Below are positions 1-7,484 of a stretch of 25,787 nucleotides of DNA, one piece after another; position 1 is the stretch's first letter, and every line of letters starts with the position of its first letter. The position numbers and the translations under genes are program-made. The DNA is taken from positions 1-25,787 of the forward strand of contig RFIM01000213.1 in NCBI GenBank assembly GCA_003695215.1, in the 5' to 3' direction. The notes beneath the pieces are model-generated. The model saw only the letters and a program-made list of their open reading frames with translations. It did not search any database and had not been told where the DNA came from. Origin of the DNA: Chloroflexota bacterium (GTDB lineage Bacteria; Chloroflexota; Anaerolineae; Aggregatilineales; UBA2796).

Positions 1-1128
1 AAGGCTCACAGCCGCGTCATTCTGCATGATCGGCGCGCCAACGCGCAAGTAGGCGTAAAGCAGCGCCATGGCTGGCACTGCCAGTGGATTATTGCGCGCC
101 AAAAGCGCCGCCACAATGCCTTCGAAGGTCAAACCGCTAGAGACCGCTAGCGGCAAGCGCTGGTAGATGCCAAGCGCCAGATAAGTGCCTGCCAGGCCGC
201 CTAGCAAGCCACTCAAGGCCATAGCGCCGACGATCACGCGCTCCAGACGAATGCCGCCATAGCGCGCAAAGGCCGAGTTGGCGCCAAGCGCCCGTAGCGC
301 GTAGCCAAAAGGCGTGCGCTGCATCAGCCACCAGACTGCGAGCGCCGCGATCAGCGCCCACAGCGCGGCTGTGGTCACGCGCGTGGCTGGAATCAAGCGC
401 GGCAAAAGCGCGGACTCAGGGAAGAGCGCCGATGCCATAGCGCCGCTTTGTGGCAGGCGAATGCGCTCTAAGATCAAGCCGTAAAAAAGCGCCGCGATCG
501 GATTCAACATCAGCGTGGCGACTAGCTCATTGGCGCCGAGATAGGCGCGCAGCACGCCCGGAATCAGTCCCCAGAGTGTGCCGACTAACGCGCCTGCGCC
601 GACGGCTAAGCTCAAGTGTAAGGCTGCTGGCAGGCCTTGCACAAAGAGCGCTACCAAGCCGCTTGCCAAGGCGCCAAGAAAAATCTGGCCTTCAGCGCCC
701 AGGCTGAACAGCTTCGCCTTGAACACAAGCGTGATTGCTAGGGCCACTAACGTCAAGCCGATAGCGTCATCGATCCAGCTCGCCCAACGGTTCAAGCGGC
801 TGAGCGGGCCTGTCAGCAAGGCTGTGTAGGCGCTACCTGCGCGCTCAGGGCTGATGATCAGCAAAAGCAAGCCGCCAATCAGCAGTGCGCTCAAGACCGT
901 CAACAGCACGCGCGATGCCGCTCGGCCTGCCTGCGCGATGAACAGCGCGAAAGCCAGCATTACCAGCGCGTTGATCGCCCAGACTGTGCCGAAGGCGGGC
1001 GACTCAGCTGCCTGCACAAAGGACTCAGCGCCTTGTATGCCGCGCGCCAAGACGTGGACGCTCAGCAGCAATGCCAAGCCTAGCGCCGCTATCAGCGTCA
1101 ATAGGACGATCAAGCCGCTGCGCCGCAC
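1..1128 (-). CDS. Nucleoside/BMP-type ABC transporter permease, 3' end cut by window edge
   Basis: This is a polytopic inner-membrane permease of the BPD_transp_2 family, YufP-like, which works with a BmpA-type lipoprotein and an ATPase to import nucleosides or related solutes. The reading frame is open from a stop at 1141-1143 to base 1, giving 376 residues with no stop. Family signatures are visible: GAEGQIFLGA near residue 144, GANELVATLMLNPIA near 198, and PFGYALRALGANSAFARYGG near 273. A GTG at 1126-1128 is the first usable start after the upstream stop, with only a weak Shine-Dalgarno. The N-terminus carries about 70 residues with two extra hydrophobic stretches (about 5-25 and 49-66) before the segment where the usual homologues begin. 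The C-terminus is missing because the window ends. The family assignment is firm, the solute is not known. Confidence 0.9.
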   Translation of the reverse strand, partial: MRRSGLIVLLTLIAALGLALLLSVHVLARGIQGAESFVQAAESPAFGTVWAINALVMLAFALFIAQAGRAASRVLLTVLSALLIGGLLLLIISPERAGSAYTALLTGPLSRLNRWASWIDDAIGLTLVALAITLVFKAKLFSLGAEGQIFLGALASGLVALFVQGLPAALHLSLAVGAGALVGTLWGLIPGVLRAYLGANELVATLMLNPIAALFYGLILERIRLPQSGAMASALFPESALLPRLIPATRVTTAALWALIAALAVWWLMQRTPFGYALRALGANSAFARYGGIRLERVIVGAMALSGLLGGLAGTYLALGIYQRLPLAVSSGLTFEGIVAALLARNNPLAVPAMALLYAYLRVGAPIMQNDAAVSL

Positions 1129-1197
1129 AACGATCGCTCTCTAGCGGCGCCGTCTCTGCACAGCAGCAAGCGCGCCGCACTTTAGGAAGCTCAAAGC

Positions 1198-1383
1198 TCA
1201 GGCTTTAGGATCGGGCAGATCGCGCTTCTGCTCTTCAGCAGGCTTCTCGCCTTCGCTCACGCCGCGCCTGAATTCACGCACGGCCGTGCCAAGTTCGCGC
1301 CCAAGCCGACCAATCCGCCCTGCGCCGAACAGCACTACGATGATCACCAGGATGATCAGTAACTCGGTCGGTCCAAGGTTCAT
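1198..1383 (-). CDS. tatA: Twin-arginine translocase subunit TatA/TatE family
   Basis: A 61-residue single-span membrane protein that would form the pore-like component of the Tat pathway, which exports folded proteins. It shows the expected layout: a short N-terminus with Glu7, a transmembrane helix at about 8-20, the Phe19-Gly20 hinge, an amphipathic helix (about 22-40, rich in Arg and Leu), and a charged Glu/Lys tail. The length is typical of small TatA proteins. The ATG at 1383 is preceded by AGAGGAG at good spacing, and a TATAAT box lies at 1422-1427. It is the upstream neighbour of the ABC permease (70-base gap), and no TatC is present in the window. TatA and TatB are hard to separate by sequence, but the short tail favours TatA. 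Confidence 0.93.
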   Translation of the reverse strand: MNLGPTELLIILVIIVVLFGAGRIGRLGRELGTAVREFRRGVSEGEKPAEEQKRDLPDPKA

Positions 1384-1421
1384 TTTGAAGCTCCTCTGGG
1401 CAATGCCCTTAGTTTCAGGCC

Positions 1422-1427
1422 ATTATA
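1422..1427 (-). promoter_or_regulatory. -10 box of tatA promoter
   Basis: The minus strand reads TATAAT here, about 39 bases upstream of the tatA ATG. No convincing -35 hexamer is seen 16-18 bases further up. Transcription would start near 1415. Confidence 0.5.
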
Positions 1428-1535
1428 ACAGCAATACGCACACAAAGCGACTTTTGGACGTGCTGAGGCTCAAGCCTGTAGCTTGCTTGACGTCACAGGG
1501 CGCTCAGCTGCCAAGAGAGCCGCGCCGATTTGCGT

Positions 1536-1541
1536 TATACT
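1536..1541 (+). promoter_or_regulatory. Possible -10 box of the 1582-2235 gene
   Basis: TATACT in the divergent region, 40 bases before the chosen ATG. No good -35 is visible at the right spacing, so this is tentative. Confidence 0.35.
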
Positions 1542-1581
1542 CCTTGCCAGTTGCTTTTCATCCATGCGGAGAAGTGTGTTC

Positions 1582-2235
1582 ATGTCGGACGTGCTGCAAC
1601 TGCCAACTCTAGATGATGAACGTCATCCACTGCATGCCTTGCGGAAGGAATTGAACGAGCAACGCCAACAGCGCGAGAAAATCGAGCGGCTGCTCCAGGA
1701 ATTCACGACCAAGCTCTATGCAGGCTTCGAATATGCTGTTGAGACGGCATTGGCTGCAGGCGTGAAAGGCCTGCACAAGCCGCGCCGCATACCGCATCCT
1801 GCTGGCGGCTGGCGGCAGGCGCTTCAACTGCCGATTGAAGACTGGTTTGTGATCATCGTGCCATTGGTCGGTGCGGCGCGCCCAAACGTGCGCGATGAAG
1901 CGCGCTTGCCGAATGCGCGCTTCAAGGAACTGAGTGGGCGGATCGCGCTCTTCATCGGCGATGATCCAACAGGCGAGGCTTTTTACGATATCCTAATCTT
2001 CTCAGATGCCTCCTGGTTCGCCTGGGGCTACGGCTGGCCGCGCATGGCGGATGCCATCGCCACAACGGACTTCAATTACCTCGCCTTTGAGCTGCTGGCA
2101 AGTTTTGTGAAGGATATTTACACCAAGTGGCGCGTGCGGCGCACCAAAGGCGCCATTGAAGGCACCACACAGCTGCAATTGGCGCTGGACGCCAAAAAGC
2201 GCGTCTACACCTTCGGTTTGCCCGGCGATGAATGA
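1582..2235 (+). CDS. Conserved-looking hypothetical protein, 217 aa
   Basis: I do not recognise this protein. The start at 1582 is chosen because GGAGAAG lies at proper distance before that ATG; an in-frame ATG at 1564 and an upstream extension are possible but lack such a site. The product is soluble with no signal peptide or membrane span. Residues about 15-45 form a charged Gln/Glu/Arg-rich helix likely to be a coiled coil. The rest is a mixed alpha/beta region rich in aromatic residues, including DWFVIIVPLVG and SWFAWGYGWPRM. It stands alone on the plus strand, divergent from tatA, with a TATACT at 1536-1541 as possible -10 box. Its stop falls at the foot of the hairpin that terminates the opposing RRM gene. 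Codon use matches its neighbours, so it is likely a resident gene. Confidence 0.75.
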   Translation: MSDVLQLPTLDDERHPLHALRKELNEQRQQREKIERLLQEFTTKLYAGFEYAVETALAAGVKGLHKPRRIPHPAGGWRQALQLPIEDWFVIIVPLVGAARPNVRDEARLPNARFKELSGRIALFIGDDPTGEAFYDILIFSDASWFAWGYGWPRMADAIATTDFNYLAFELLASFVKDIYTKWRVRRTKGAIEGTTQLQLALDAKKRVYTFGLPGDE

Positions 2236-2238
2236 GGC

Positions 2239-2271
2239 AAAAAGACGAGGCGGCTCGTCAGCTGCCTCGTC
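2239..2271 (-). terminator. Rho-independent terminator of the RRM gene
   Basis: An 11-bp stem (2244-2254 with 2261-2271, one G-T wobble, loop of six bases) is followed on the minus strand by TTTTT (2239-2243 complement). It lies 17 bases past the RRM stop codon. On the plus strand there is no U-run after the stem, so it serves the minus-strand gene only. Confidence 0.75.
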
Positions 2272-2288
2272 CTTGCCAGAAGGTTACC

Positions 2289-2564
2289 TCAAACGCGTGG
2301 CGCAGTGCGTGGGCGGCTTCGCGGCGGCACTGTATACACGATCAAGCGCGAACCACATAGCGTACGGCCGTTCAAGCGCTGGGCAGCCAGCCGCGCGGCT
2401 TCTGGCTCGCTCATCTCTACGAAGGCGAAGCCGTGCAAGCCCTGCCGTGCGCTCCGCACTAGGTTGATCGACTCAACGTTGCCGATCTCGGCAAACAACT
2501 CGGTCAGATGCTCTTCGGTCACTTCAGCGGGCAGATCGCCTACGTATAGTCGTTTGTGATTCAT
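2289..2564 (-). CDS. RRM-type single-stranded RNA-binding protein
   Basis: A 91-residue protein that is almost entirely one RNA recognition motif. RNP2 is LYVGDL at residues 6-11 and RNP1 is GLHGFAFVE at 42-50, with the two conserved aromatics of RNP1 (Phe46 and Phe48) present. A short Arg/Pro tail follows, as in the cyanobacterial and Chloroflexota Rbp proteins, which act on mRNA and are often cold-induced. The ATG at 2564 fits the domain boundary. A GTG at 2597 in the same frame would add 11 residues; it sits only two bases after an AGAGGAG, which is too close to be a good start. The gene has its own terminator and an AT-rich leader. The family call is firm; the RNA target and cold regulation are inference. 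Confidence 0.9.
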   Translation of the reverse strand: MNHKRLYVGDLPAEVTEEHLTELFAEIGNVESINLVRSARQGLHGFAFVEMSEPEAARLAAQRLNGRTLCGSRLIVYTVPPRSRPRTAPRV

Positions 2565-2813
2565 TGGTCGTTGGCGTGCGCTTGGCTTTAGGCGCACTTC
2601 TCCTCTCTAAGGGTTTCTTTGAGCTATCAGTTTGGAATGCTCGCCTACACGAACTTCACAAATCCAAGTATAAAACGAAATTTGTAAAGAAAGGCAATTG
2701 TTTAAGAAAACGTACGATCTTTTCACGCTTTTTTGACAAAAGCATAACAGGCTCATCATCAAGGCGCGCGGAACAACCTGGCGTGCCCGCGCGAATATGC
2801 GCAATAGATCGCG
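2565..2813. other. AT-rich intergenic region with the RRM promoter and leader
   Basis: This 249-base gap is clearly richer in A and T than the surrounding DNA, especially 2660-2750. On the minus strand it holds a TATACT (2667-2672) with TTGCCT 19 bases upstream, which would start the RRM transcript near 2660 and give a leader of about 95 bases. A 7-bp hairpin (2765-2771 with 2787-2793, 15-base loop) lies just past the glycosyltransferase stop and might help end that transcript, but it lacks a U-run. I see no gene or small RNA that I can support. Confidence 0.5.
2667..2672 (-). promoter_or_regulatory. -10 box of RRM promoter
   Basis: The minus strand reads TATACT, with TTGCCT as a possible -35 at a slightly long spacing of 19 bases. 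The flanking DNA is AT-rich on the upstream side, as an UP element would be. Confidence 0.45.
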
Positions 2814-3587
2814 CTAAGCGCGCTTCGCGTAAAGCCCTTTGTTCCAATTGCGGCGTATTGCAAAAATCTCACGAAGGATGCCGAGCGAGTCTTTGATCAA
2901 GCGCATACGGCTGTCAGGATCGAAGTACCAGTTGATCGGCACCTCAGCGATGCGATAGCCGCGCTTTTGCGCGATGAAGAGGATTTCGACGTCAAAGCCG
3001 ATGCCGTTGATGACGCTGACGCCGAACAAATCTTCAGCGGCGCGCGCCGTGAAGGCTTTGAAGCCACACTGCGTATCTTCAAAGCCGCGCACAGCGAACA
3101 GCTTGATGATCCAATTGTTGATGCGCCCCATGAAATGCCGATGCCACGGCTCATTGTAGCGGCGCGCGCCTTTTGCCTCGCGCGAGCCGATGATCACGTC
3201 ATAGCCTTCCAAAACGGGCGGCAGGAAGTGCTTGATCTCCTGAATGGGCATGGAAAGATCGGCATCGCATAGAAAGCGATAGGCGCCGCGCGCCTCGAGC
3301 ATGCCGCGCCGCACAGCGCGCCCTTTGCCACGTGGCTCGCCAGCGAACAGGCGCACGTACGGATGATGGCGCATGAAGGCTTGCACAACACCGACAGTGT
3401 CGTCGGTGCTGCCATTCTCGACCACGATCACTTCAGCGCTGTAGGGCTGTTGCTTCAAGAAGGCGTCTATCTTGGCCAGGCTTTCGGGCAGGCGCTGCGC
3501 TTCGTTGAGCGCAGGAATGACGATCGAAAGAAAAGGACGGTCAGCTGCTGCGGAGAGTTGTGAGAGCTGATCTGACACAGAGGGCAT
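2814..3587 (-). CDS. Family 2 glycosyltransferase, dolichyl/polyprenyl-phosphate glucosyltransferase-like
   Basis: A 257-residue GT-A glycosyltransferase that by family would move a sugar from a nucleotide donor onto a polyprenyl phosphate at the cytoplasmic membrane face. Visible motifs are SIVIPALNEA (21-30), VVENGSTDDT (55-64), GKGRAVRRGM (87-96), the metal-binding Asp-Ala-Asp at 108-110, and DTQCGFKAF (171-179), which is typical of the ALG5/archaeal AglJ-like group. No membrane span follows the catalytic domain. I chose the ATG at 3587 because a TATGAT box lies at 3639-3644, inside a longer reading that starts at 3650. The radical SAM gene lies just upstream, separated by a strong hairpin. 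The acceptor and sugar cannot be read from sequence. The product could feed the GT-C enzymes encoded further right, but that link is inference. Confidence 0.87.
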   Translation of the reverse strand: MPSVSDQLSQLSAAADRPFLSIVIPALNEAQRLPESLAKIDAFLKQQPYSAEVIVVENGSTDDTVGVVQAFMRHHPYVRLFAGEPRGKGRAVRRGMLEARGAYRFLCDADLSMPIQEIKHFLPPVLEGYDVIIGSREAKGARRYNEPWHRHFMGRINNWIIKLFAVRGFEDTQCGFKAFTARAAEDLFGVSVINGIGFDVEILFIAQKRGYRIAEVPINWYFDPDSRMRLIKDSLGILREIFAIRRNWNKGLYAKRA

Positions 3588-3638
3588 CCTACTTTCATGC
3601 AGCGCATCCCGACTGCTTTTAGAGGGCAGTGCGGCGGA

Positions 3639-3644
3639 ATCATA
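3639..3644 (-). promoter_or_regulatory. Possible -10 box of glycosyltransferase gene
   Basis: TATGAT on the minus strand, 52 bases upstream of the chosen ATG, with no clear -35. It favours the shorter coding start. Confidence 0.3.
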
Positions 3645-3672
3645 GCACATTCGCGTCTATCCTTCATGGGCG

Positions 3673-3707
3673 AGTTTGGCGCGGCGCCATCAAGGCCGCG
3701 CCAAACT
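3673..3707 (-). terminator. Strong 13-bp hairpin after the radical SAM gene, no U-run
   Basis: A perfect 13-bp inverted repeat (3673-3685 with 3695-3707) with a nine-base loop lies one base beyond the stop codon of the radical SAM gene. On the minus strand it is followed by CGCCCATGAA rather than a U-tract. It is therefore either a U-less terminator or an mRNA-end stabilising hairpin. On the plus strand TTTTAA follows, but no plus-strand gene lies upstream. Confidence 0.5.
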
Positions 3708-3708
3708 T

Positions 3709-5631
3709 TTAACTGGTGGGCAAGAGCGGGATGATCTCACCGACGGGCACGCCGCGCGCCGCTTTCGGCTTCACAGGCGGGCATTCCCAGGCCTCTGCAG
3801 GCGTCTGGCTGCGCATCTCAGCGAACTTGGGCAAGATTCCGCAAGCAAAGCACTTATTGCGGCAGTCCACACGCGTCTCGCCACGCTGGGACATCAGGTA
3901 GTCCTCGATCAAGAATTTCTTCTTGACGGCCGCATCGATGTGATCCCAAGGGAAGATTTCATCGAGCGGGCGCGGGCGATGCGTGTAGAAATCAATGCTC
4001 AAGCCTTCTGCGGCAAAGGCTTCACGCCACACCTCAGGCTTGAATTCATCCTGCCAGGCATCAAACTTAGCGCCATTGCGCCAAGCGCGCAGGATCACAG
4101 CGCCAAGGCGGCGATCGCCGCGTGAGAGGAAGCCTTCGAAGAGCGTCTCTTGCGGATTGTTCCAACGCAAGCGCAAGCCATTGCCGCGCAGCTCGCGCTT
4201 GAGCAGCTCTTGCTTGGCGTATATCTGCTCAAGGGTATCCAAGGGCGACCATTGGAAAGGCGTGTGTGGCTTAGGGATGAAGGTGCTGACACCGACGTTG
4301 ACGTTCGCCTTGTTGCCATGAAATTTGCGCCCTTGCGCCAAGACAGCCTTCGAGAGATCGGCGATCGCCTGCACGTCTTCGAGTGTCTCGCTGGGATGAC
4401 CGATCATGAAGTAGAGCTTGATGGTGCGCCAGCCGCGCTTGTAAATTTCATGCGCTGTCTCCAGCACCTGGGCATCAGGCACGTACTTATTGATGATATC
4501 GCGCATCTTCTCTGTGGCCGCCTCTGGCGCCAGCGTGAAGCCGCTGCGCCGCGTATCGCGCAAGGCGTCCATCAGCTCGGCGCTCATGGTCTCGATGCGC
4601 AGGCTCGGCAGGCCGATGCTCAAGCCTTGTGCGCCCCAGCGGTCGCCGATCTCGCGCACTAAGCGCTTGACGTGCGTGTAGTCTGATGATGACAGCGAGA
4701 GCAGCCCGATCTCCTCAAAGCCTGTGTTGCGGACGATCTCGTCCACTGCTGCTACCACTTCTTCAACGCTGCGCTCACGGACAGGGCGCGTGACCATACC
4801 CGCGTGGCAGAAGCGGCAACCGCGCGTGCAGCCGCGCATGATCTCAATGGGCGCGCGGTTGTGGACGGTATCCACATTCGGCACTAGGAAGCGCGTGAAC
4901 GGCTTGGGCAGGATCGGCACGATACGCTTCAGCACGCGTGGCGGCGCCTCAGGCACATTCGGCGTCACTGACTCAATCGTGCCGTCAGCATGGTAGCGCA
5001 CATCGTAGAAGCGCGGCACGTACACGCCTTGAATCTTCGCTAAAGCGCGCAATTGCTCCTCGCGCGCTCTGCCGCGCATCGCTATCAGCGTCCGCGCAAT
5101 ATCGAGGATGATCTCCTCGCCTTCGCCGATCACAAAAGCGTCGATGAAATCGGCCATTGGCTCAGGATTGTAGCAGGCGTGGCCACCGGCGATGACCAGC
5201 GGATAGCGCTCATCGCGCTCAGCAGCCAGCACGGGCATCCCAGCTAGATCGATCAGATTCAGCGCGTTGGTGTAAAGCTGCTCGTAGGGCAGGCTGATGC
5301 CGAGCAAATCAAACTCGCGGATCGGTCGCTTGCTCTCCAGGCTGTAGAGCGGAATGCCGTGCTGGCGCATCAGCGCTTCCATATCCAGCCAAGGGCTGTA
5401 GGTGCGCTCAGCGAGCATATCAGGCTGCTGGTTCAGGATATCGTACAGGATCATCAGCCCAAGGTTGGACATGCCCAAATCGTAGATATCAGGGAAGGCC
5501 AATGCCGCACGGAAGGAGACCGATTCCCAGTTCTTCCGCACGCTGTTGTACTCGCCGCCGACGTAGCGCCCTGGCTTAGTGACCGAGAGCAGCAGGCGAT
5601 CTAACTTGCGTTCGATCTGTTCAGGTGTCAT
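3709..5631 (-). CDS. TIGR03960-type radical SAM protein with B12-binding-like N-terminus
   Basis: A 640-residue radical SAM enzyme of the TIGR03960 group, whose reaction is not established. The N-terminal 1-230 region resembles a cobalamin-binding fold (PDIYDLGMSNLG, LLGISLPYEQLY, PLVIAGGHACYNPEPM, FVIGEGEE). The radical SAM core holds Cys268, Cys272 and Cys275 in CTRGCRFC, which would bind the 4Fe-4S cluster. A second cysteine set, Cys590/594/597 in DCRNKCFACG, sits near the C-terminus and is typical of this group. The ATG at 5631 is chosen because GGAG lies six bases before it; the frame stays open upstream to 5808 but overlaps the divergent gene. In many genomes this gene pairs with a DUF2344 gene and rng/rne, which are absent here; its neighbour is a glycosyltransferase. 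Confidence 0.88.
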   Translation of the reverse strand: MTPEQIERKLDRLLLSVTKPGRYVGGEYNSVRKNWESVSFRAALAFPDIYDLGMSNLGLMILYDILNQQPDMLAERTYSPWLDMEALMRQHGIPLYSLESKRPIREFDLLGISLPYEQLYTNALNLIDLAGMPVLAAERDERYPLVIAGGHACYNPEPMADFIDAFVIGEGEEIILDIARTLIAMRGRAREEQLRALAKIQGVYVPRFYDVRYHADGTIESVTPNVPEAPPRVLKRIVPILPKPFTRFLVPNVDTVHNRAPIEIMRGCTRGCRFCHAGMVTRPVRERSVEEVVAAVDEIVRNTGFEEIGLLSLSSSDYTHVKRLVREIGDRWGAQGLSIGLPSLRIETMSAELMDALRDTRRSGFTLAPEAATEKMRDIINKYVPDAQVLETAHEIYKRGWRTIKLYFMIGHPSETLEDVQAIADLSKAVLAQGRKFHGNKANVNVGVSTFIPKPHTPFQWSPLDTLEQIYAKQELLKRELRGNGLRLRWNNPQETLFEGFLSRGDRRLGAVILRAWRNGAKFDAWQDEFKPEVWREAFAAEGLSIDFYTHRPRPLDEIFPWDHIDAAVKKKFLIEDYLMSQRGETRVDCRNKCFACGILPKFAEMRSQTPAEAWECPPVKPKAARGVPVGEIIPLLPTS

Positions 5632-5696
5632 CGTTCGCTCCATTCCGTGTGTTAAAATACCTTCGATTGAGCCAACTGAACAAGGCACAGCCCGCC
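5632..5696. promoter_or_regulatory. Divergent intergenic region of the radical SAM and one-TM genes
   Basis: Only 65 bases separate the two divergent ATGs. A TAAAAT at 5653-5658 on the plus strand could be the -10 box of the rightward gene. I cannot point to a clear minus-strand promoter. Confidence 0.3.
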
Positions 5697-6452
5697 ATGA
5701 GTCAATTTTATCGCAATCAGCCGCCTGAACCACCGCCACATGAGCCTGAGCCGCCGCGCGGCTACCGCCCTGAAGACTATCTCGGCGCGCCCGCGCCCAA
5801 CCCGCCACGCCGCACTATAGATATCTTCATGGCGTGGCTGCCCTCTTGGCTGCCACGCGATCCGCTCATGCTAGGTGCTATTTTCGCATTCAGCATCGTC
5901 GGCAGCTTCTGCCTGATCAGCTTCTGCCTGTTCCTGACGTTTTCAGAAGGCGCCATTCCGCGCCCAAGCACATCCACTCTGAGCGCAGCCGCCACTGTCA
6001 CGCCCATCATCGTGACTGCCACGCCTGAATTCACACCCTTGCCGCCAAACGATCCGTCTAAGATCGGCAGCTTCCTGAATCCTTTCATTGATGCCAACTT
6101 GGAAGGCATGCAGGCGCTCGTCATCGAAGTCCTCGATCCAATCACGGGCAATTACGTGCGCAGCGCGCCTATCACTGCTAATACACTGGAGATGCAGCAA
6201 TTCATCACTGCCTTCAACATTGCTCAGGTCATCACTGCGCCTGATTTCACCTGCCCTGACCATGTGCGCTTTTTGATAGCACGCGCCGACGGCTCGTTCA
6301 TCTCCATTGGCGCGTGCTTGAAAGGCGTGGTGACCCTGCGCGGCGCCGCCATACCCAGTTTAGGCGGCAACGACCTGCCCATGGGGCCTTATTTCACAGA
6401 TATCCTGACGCCGTATTTGCCCAGCACCTATCAAGCGTTGCTGCGGCGCTAA
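5697..6452 (+). CDS. Single-pass membrane protein with proline-rich cytoplasmic tail, unknown function
   Basis: I do not recognise a family. The 251-residue product has a Pro/Glu-rich N-terminus (residues 8-38, PPEPPPHEPEPP and PAPNPPRR), then one transmembrane helix at about 58-82, a Thr/Pro-rich linker (about 90-120), and a C-terminal outer domain of about 130 residues. The outer domain contains two Cys that might pair (in FTCPDHVRF and SIGACLKG) and ends PYLPSTYQALLRR. The basic residues before the helix place the N-terminus in the cytoplasm. The ATG at 5697 fits better than 5625, which would overlap the divergent radical SAM gene. The stop codon overlaps the end of the convergent isomerase gene by four bases. 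It is a lone plus-strand gene. Confidence 0.75.
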   Translation: MSQFYRNQPPEPPPHEPEPPRGYRPEDYLGAPAPNPPRRTIDIFMAWLPSWLPRDPLMLGAIFAFSIVGSFCLISFCLFLTFSEGAIPRPSTSTLSAAATVTPIIVTATPEFTPLPPNDPSKIGSFLNPFIDANLEGMQALVIEVLDPITGNYVRSAPITANTLEMQQFITAFNIAQVITAPDFTCPDHVRFLIARADGSFISIGACLKGVVTLRGAAIPSLGGNDLPMGPYFTDILTPYLPSTYQALLRR

Positions 6453-7447
6453 TCCTTCTGGAAAGCGGCATCAAAGGCGACCGCCGACGGCGAGATATCA
6501 GCGCGGCGCACCACCTGGACGGCCTCAGCAGCGCCCTGCTCGCGGTTCATGCCGCTATCTTCCCATTCCACCGAGAGCGGCCCGTCATAGCCAATGGCGT
6601 TCAGGCTGCGCACGATCTGCTCAAAGTTGATCTCGCCGCGCCCAGGCGAGACAAAATCCCAGCCGCGCCGCCGATCGCCAAAGGCCAAATGCGAGCCAAG
6701 AATGCTGCGCCGCCCGTCCAAGCGCTTGAGCGAATCCTTGATATGGACGTGATAGATGCGGTCGCTGAAGGCTTCGATGAAAGCCACTGGATCGACGAAT
6801 TGATGGTTCAAATGGCTCGGATCGAAGTTGATGCCAAAGGTAGGGCGCCACTTGACTGCCTCTAGCGCCTTGTGCGTCGTGACGATATCGTAAGCGATCT
6901 CGGTCGGATGTACTTCAAGGGCGAAGCGCACACCGACTTCATCGAAAACGTCCAAGATCGGATTCCAGCGCGCGGCGAAGTCGGTGTAACCTGCCTCGAC
7001 CATGGCATCGCTGGTTGGCGGGAAGCGATACAGCAAATGCCAGACGCTGCTGCCCGTGAAGCCGTTCACTACCTTGACGCCGAGCTTGGCTGCCGCACGC
7101 GCCGTGTCCATCATCTCCTGCGCAGCGCGCTGCCGCACGCCTTCAGGCTCGCCATCGCCCCAAACGTGCGGCGGCAAAATGCTCTTGTGCCGCTCGTCAA
7201 TCGGATCGCACACGCATTGCCCAACTAAGTGATTGCTGATAGCAAAACAGCGCAAATTGTGCTTAGCCAGGATATCCAAGCGCGATTGCACGTAGCCATC
7301 TTCGCTCAACGCCCGCCCGACCTCGAAATGATCGCCCCAACAAGCCAGCTCAAGCCCATCATAGCCCCAGGCCGCCGCCTTCTCAGCTAGGACGCTTAAC
7401 GGCAAATCGGCCCACTGCCCTGTGAATAACGTAACAGGCCTAGCCAT
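6449..7447 (-). CDS. Sugar phosphate isomerase/epimerase (AP endonuclease 2 / xylose isomerase-like TIM barrel)
   Basis: A 332-residue TIM-barrel protein of the AP_endonuc_2 superfamily, which includes sugar and inosose epimerases and dehydratases. The likely metal ligands are visible: Glu178 in FALEVHPTE, Asp209 in INFDPSH, His235 in YHVHIKD and Glu294 in LSVEWEDSG. The opening LFTGQWADLPL and WGYDGLELACWGDH are typical of the sugar-phosphate isomerase/epimerase subgroup. The ATG at 7447 has AAAGGAG upstream and a TATAAT at 7477-7482, so it can be transcribed apart from bioY. The substrate is unknown, and no sugar transporter or dehydrogenase lies next to it. It is a soluble cytoplasmic enzyme. 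Confidence 0.88.
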   Translation of the reverse strand: MARPVTLFTGQWADLPLSVLAEKAAAWGYDGLELACWGDHFEVGRALSEDGYVQSRLDILAKHNLRCFAISNHLVGQCVCDPIDERHKSILPPHVWGDGEPEGVRQRAAQEMMDTARAAAKLGVKVVNGFTGSSVWHLLYRFPPTSDAMVEAGYTDFAARWNPILDVFDEVGVRFALEVHPTEIAYDIVTTHKALEAVKWRPTFGINFDPSHLNHQFVDPVAFIEAFSDRIYHVHIKDSLKRLDGRRSILGSHLAFGDRRRGWDFVSPGRGEINFEQIVRSLNAIGYDGPLSVEWEDSGMNREQGAAEAVQVVRRADISPSAVAFDAAFQKD

Positions 7448-7476
7448 GCTTCAAAACTCCTTTCACACAGGCCGCG

Positions 7477-7482
7477 ATTATA
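7477..7482 (-). promoter_or_regulatory. -10 box of isomerase/epimerase promoter
   Basis: TATAAT on the minus strand, 29 bases before the ATG. It begins just after the bioY stop codon, so any -35 lies inside the bioY coding end. No good -35 match is seen. Confidence 0.5.
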
Positions 7483-7484
7483 GC

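Noticed and set aside
450..1144. Long plus-strand open frames opposite the permease.
   Set aside because: They are shadows of the permease frame. The minus frame carries clear family motifs and the plus frames give Arg/Ala/Ser-rich products without domains.
3588..3650. A longer N-terminus of the glycosyltransferase starting at 3650.
   Set aside because: It contains a likely -10 box and adds residues with no family similarity. The domain begins properly after the ATG at 3587.
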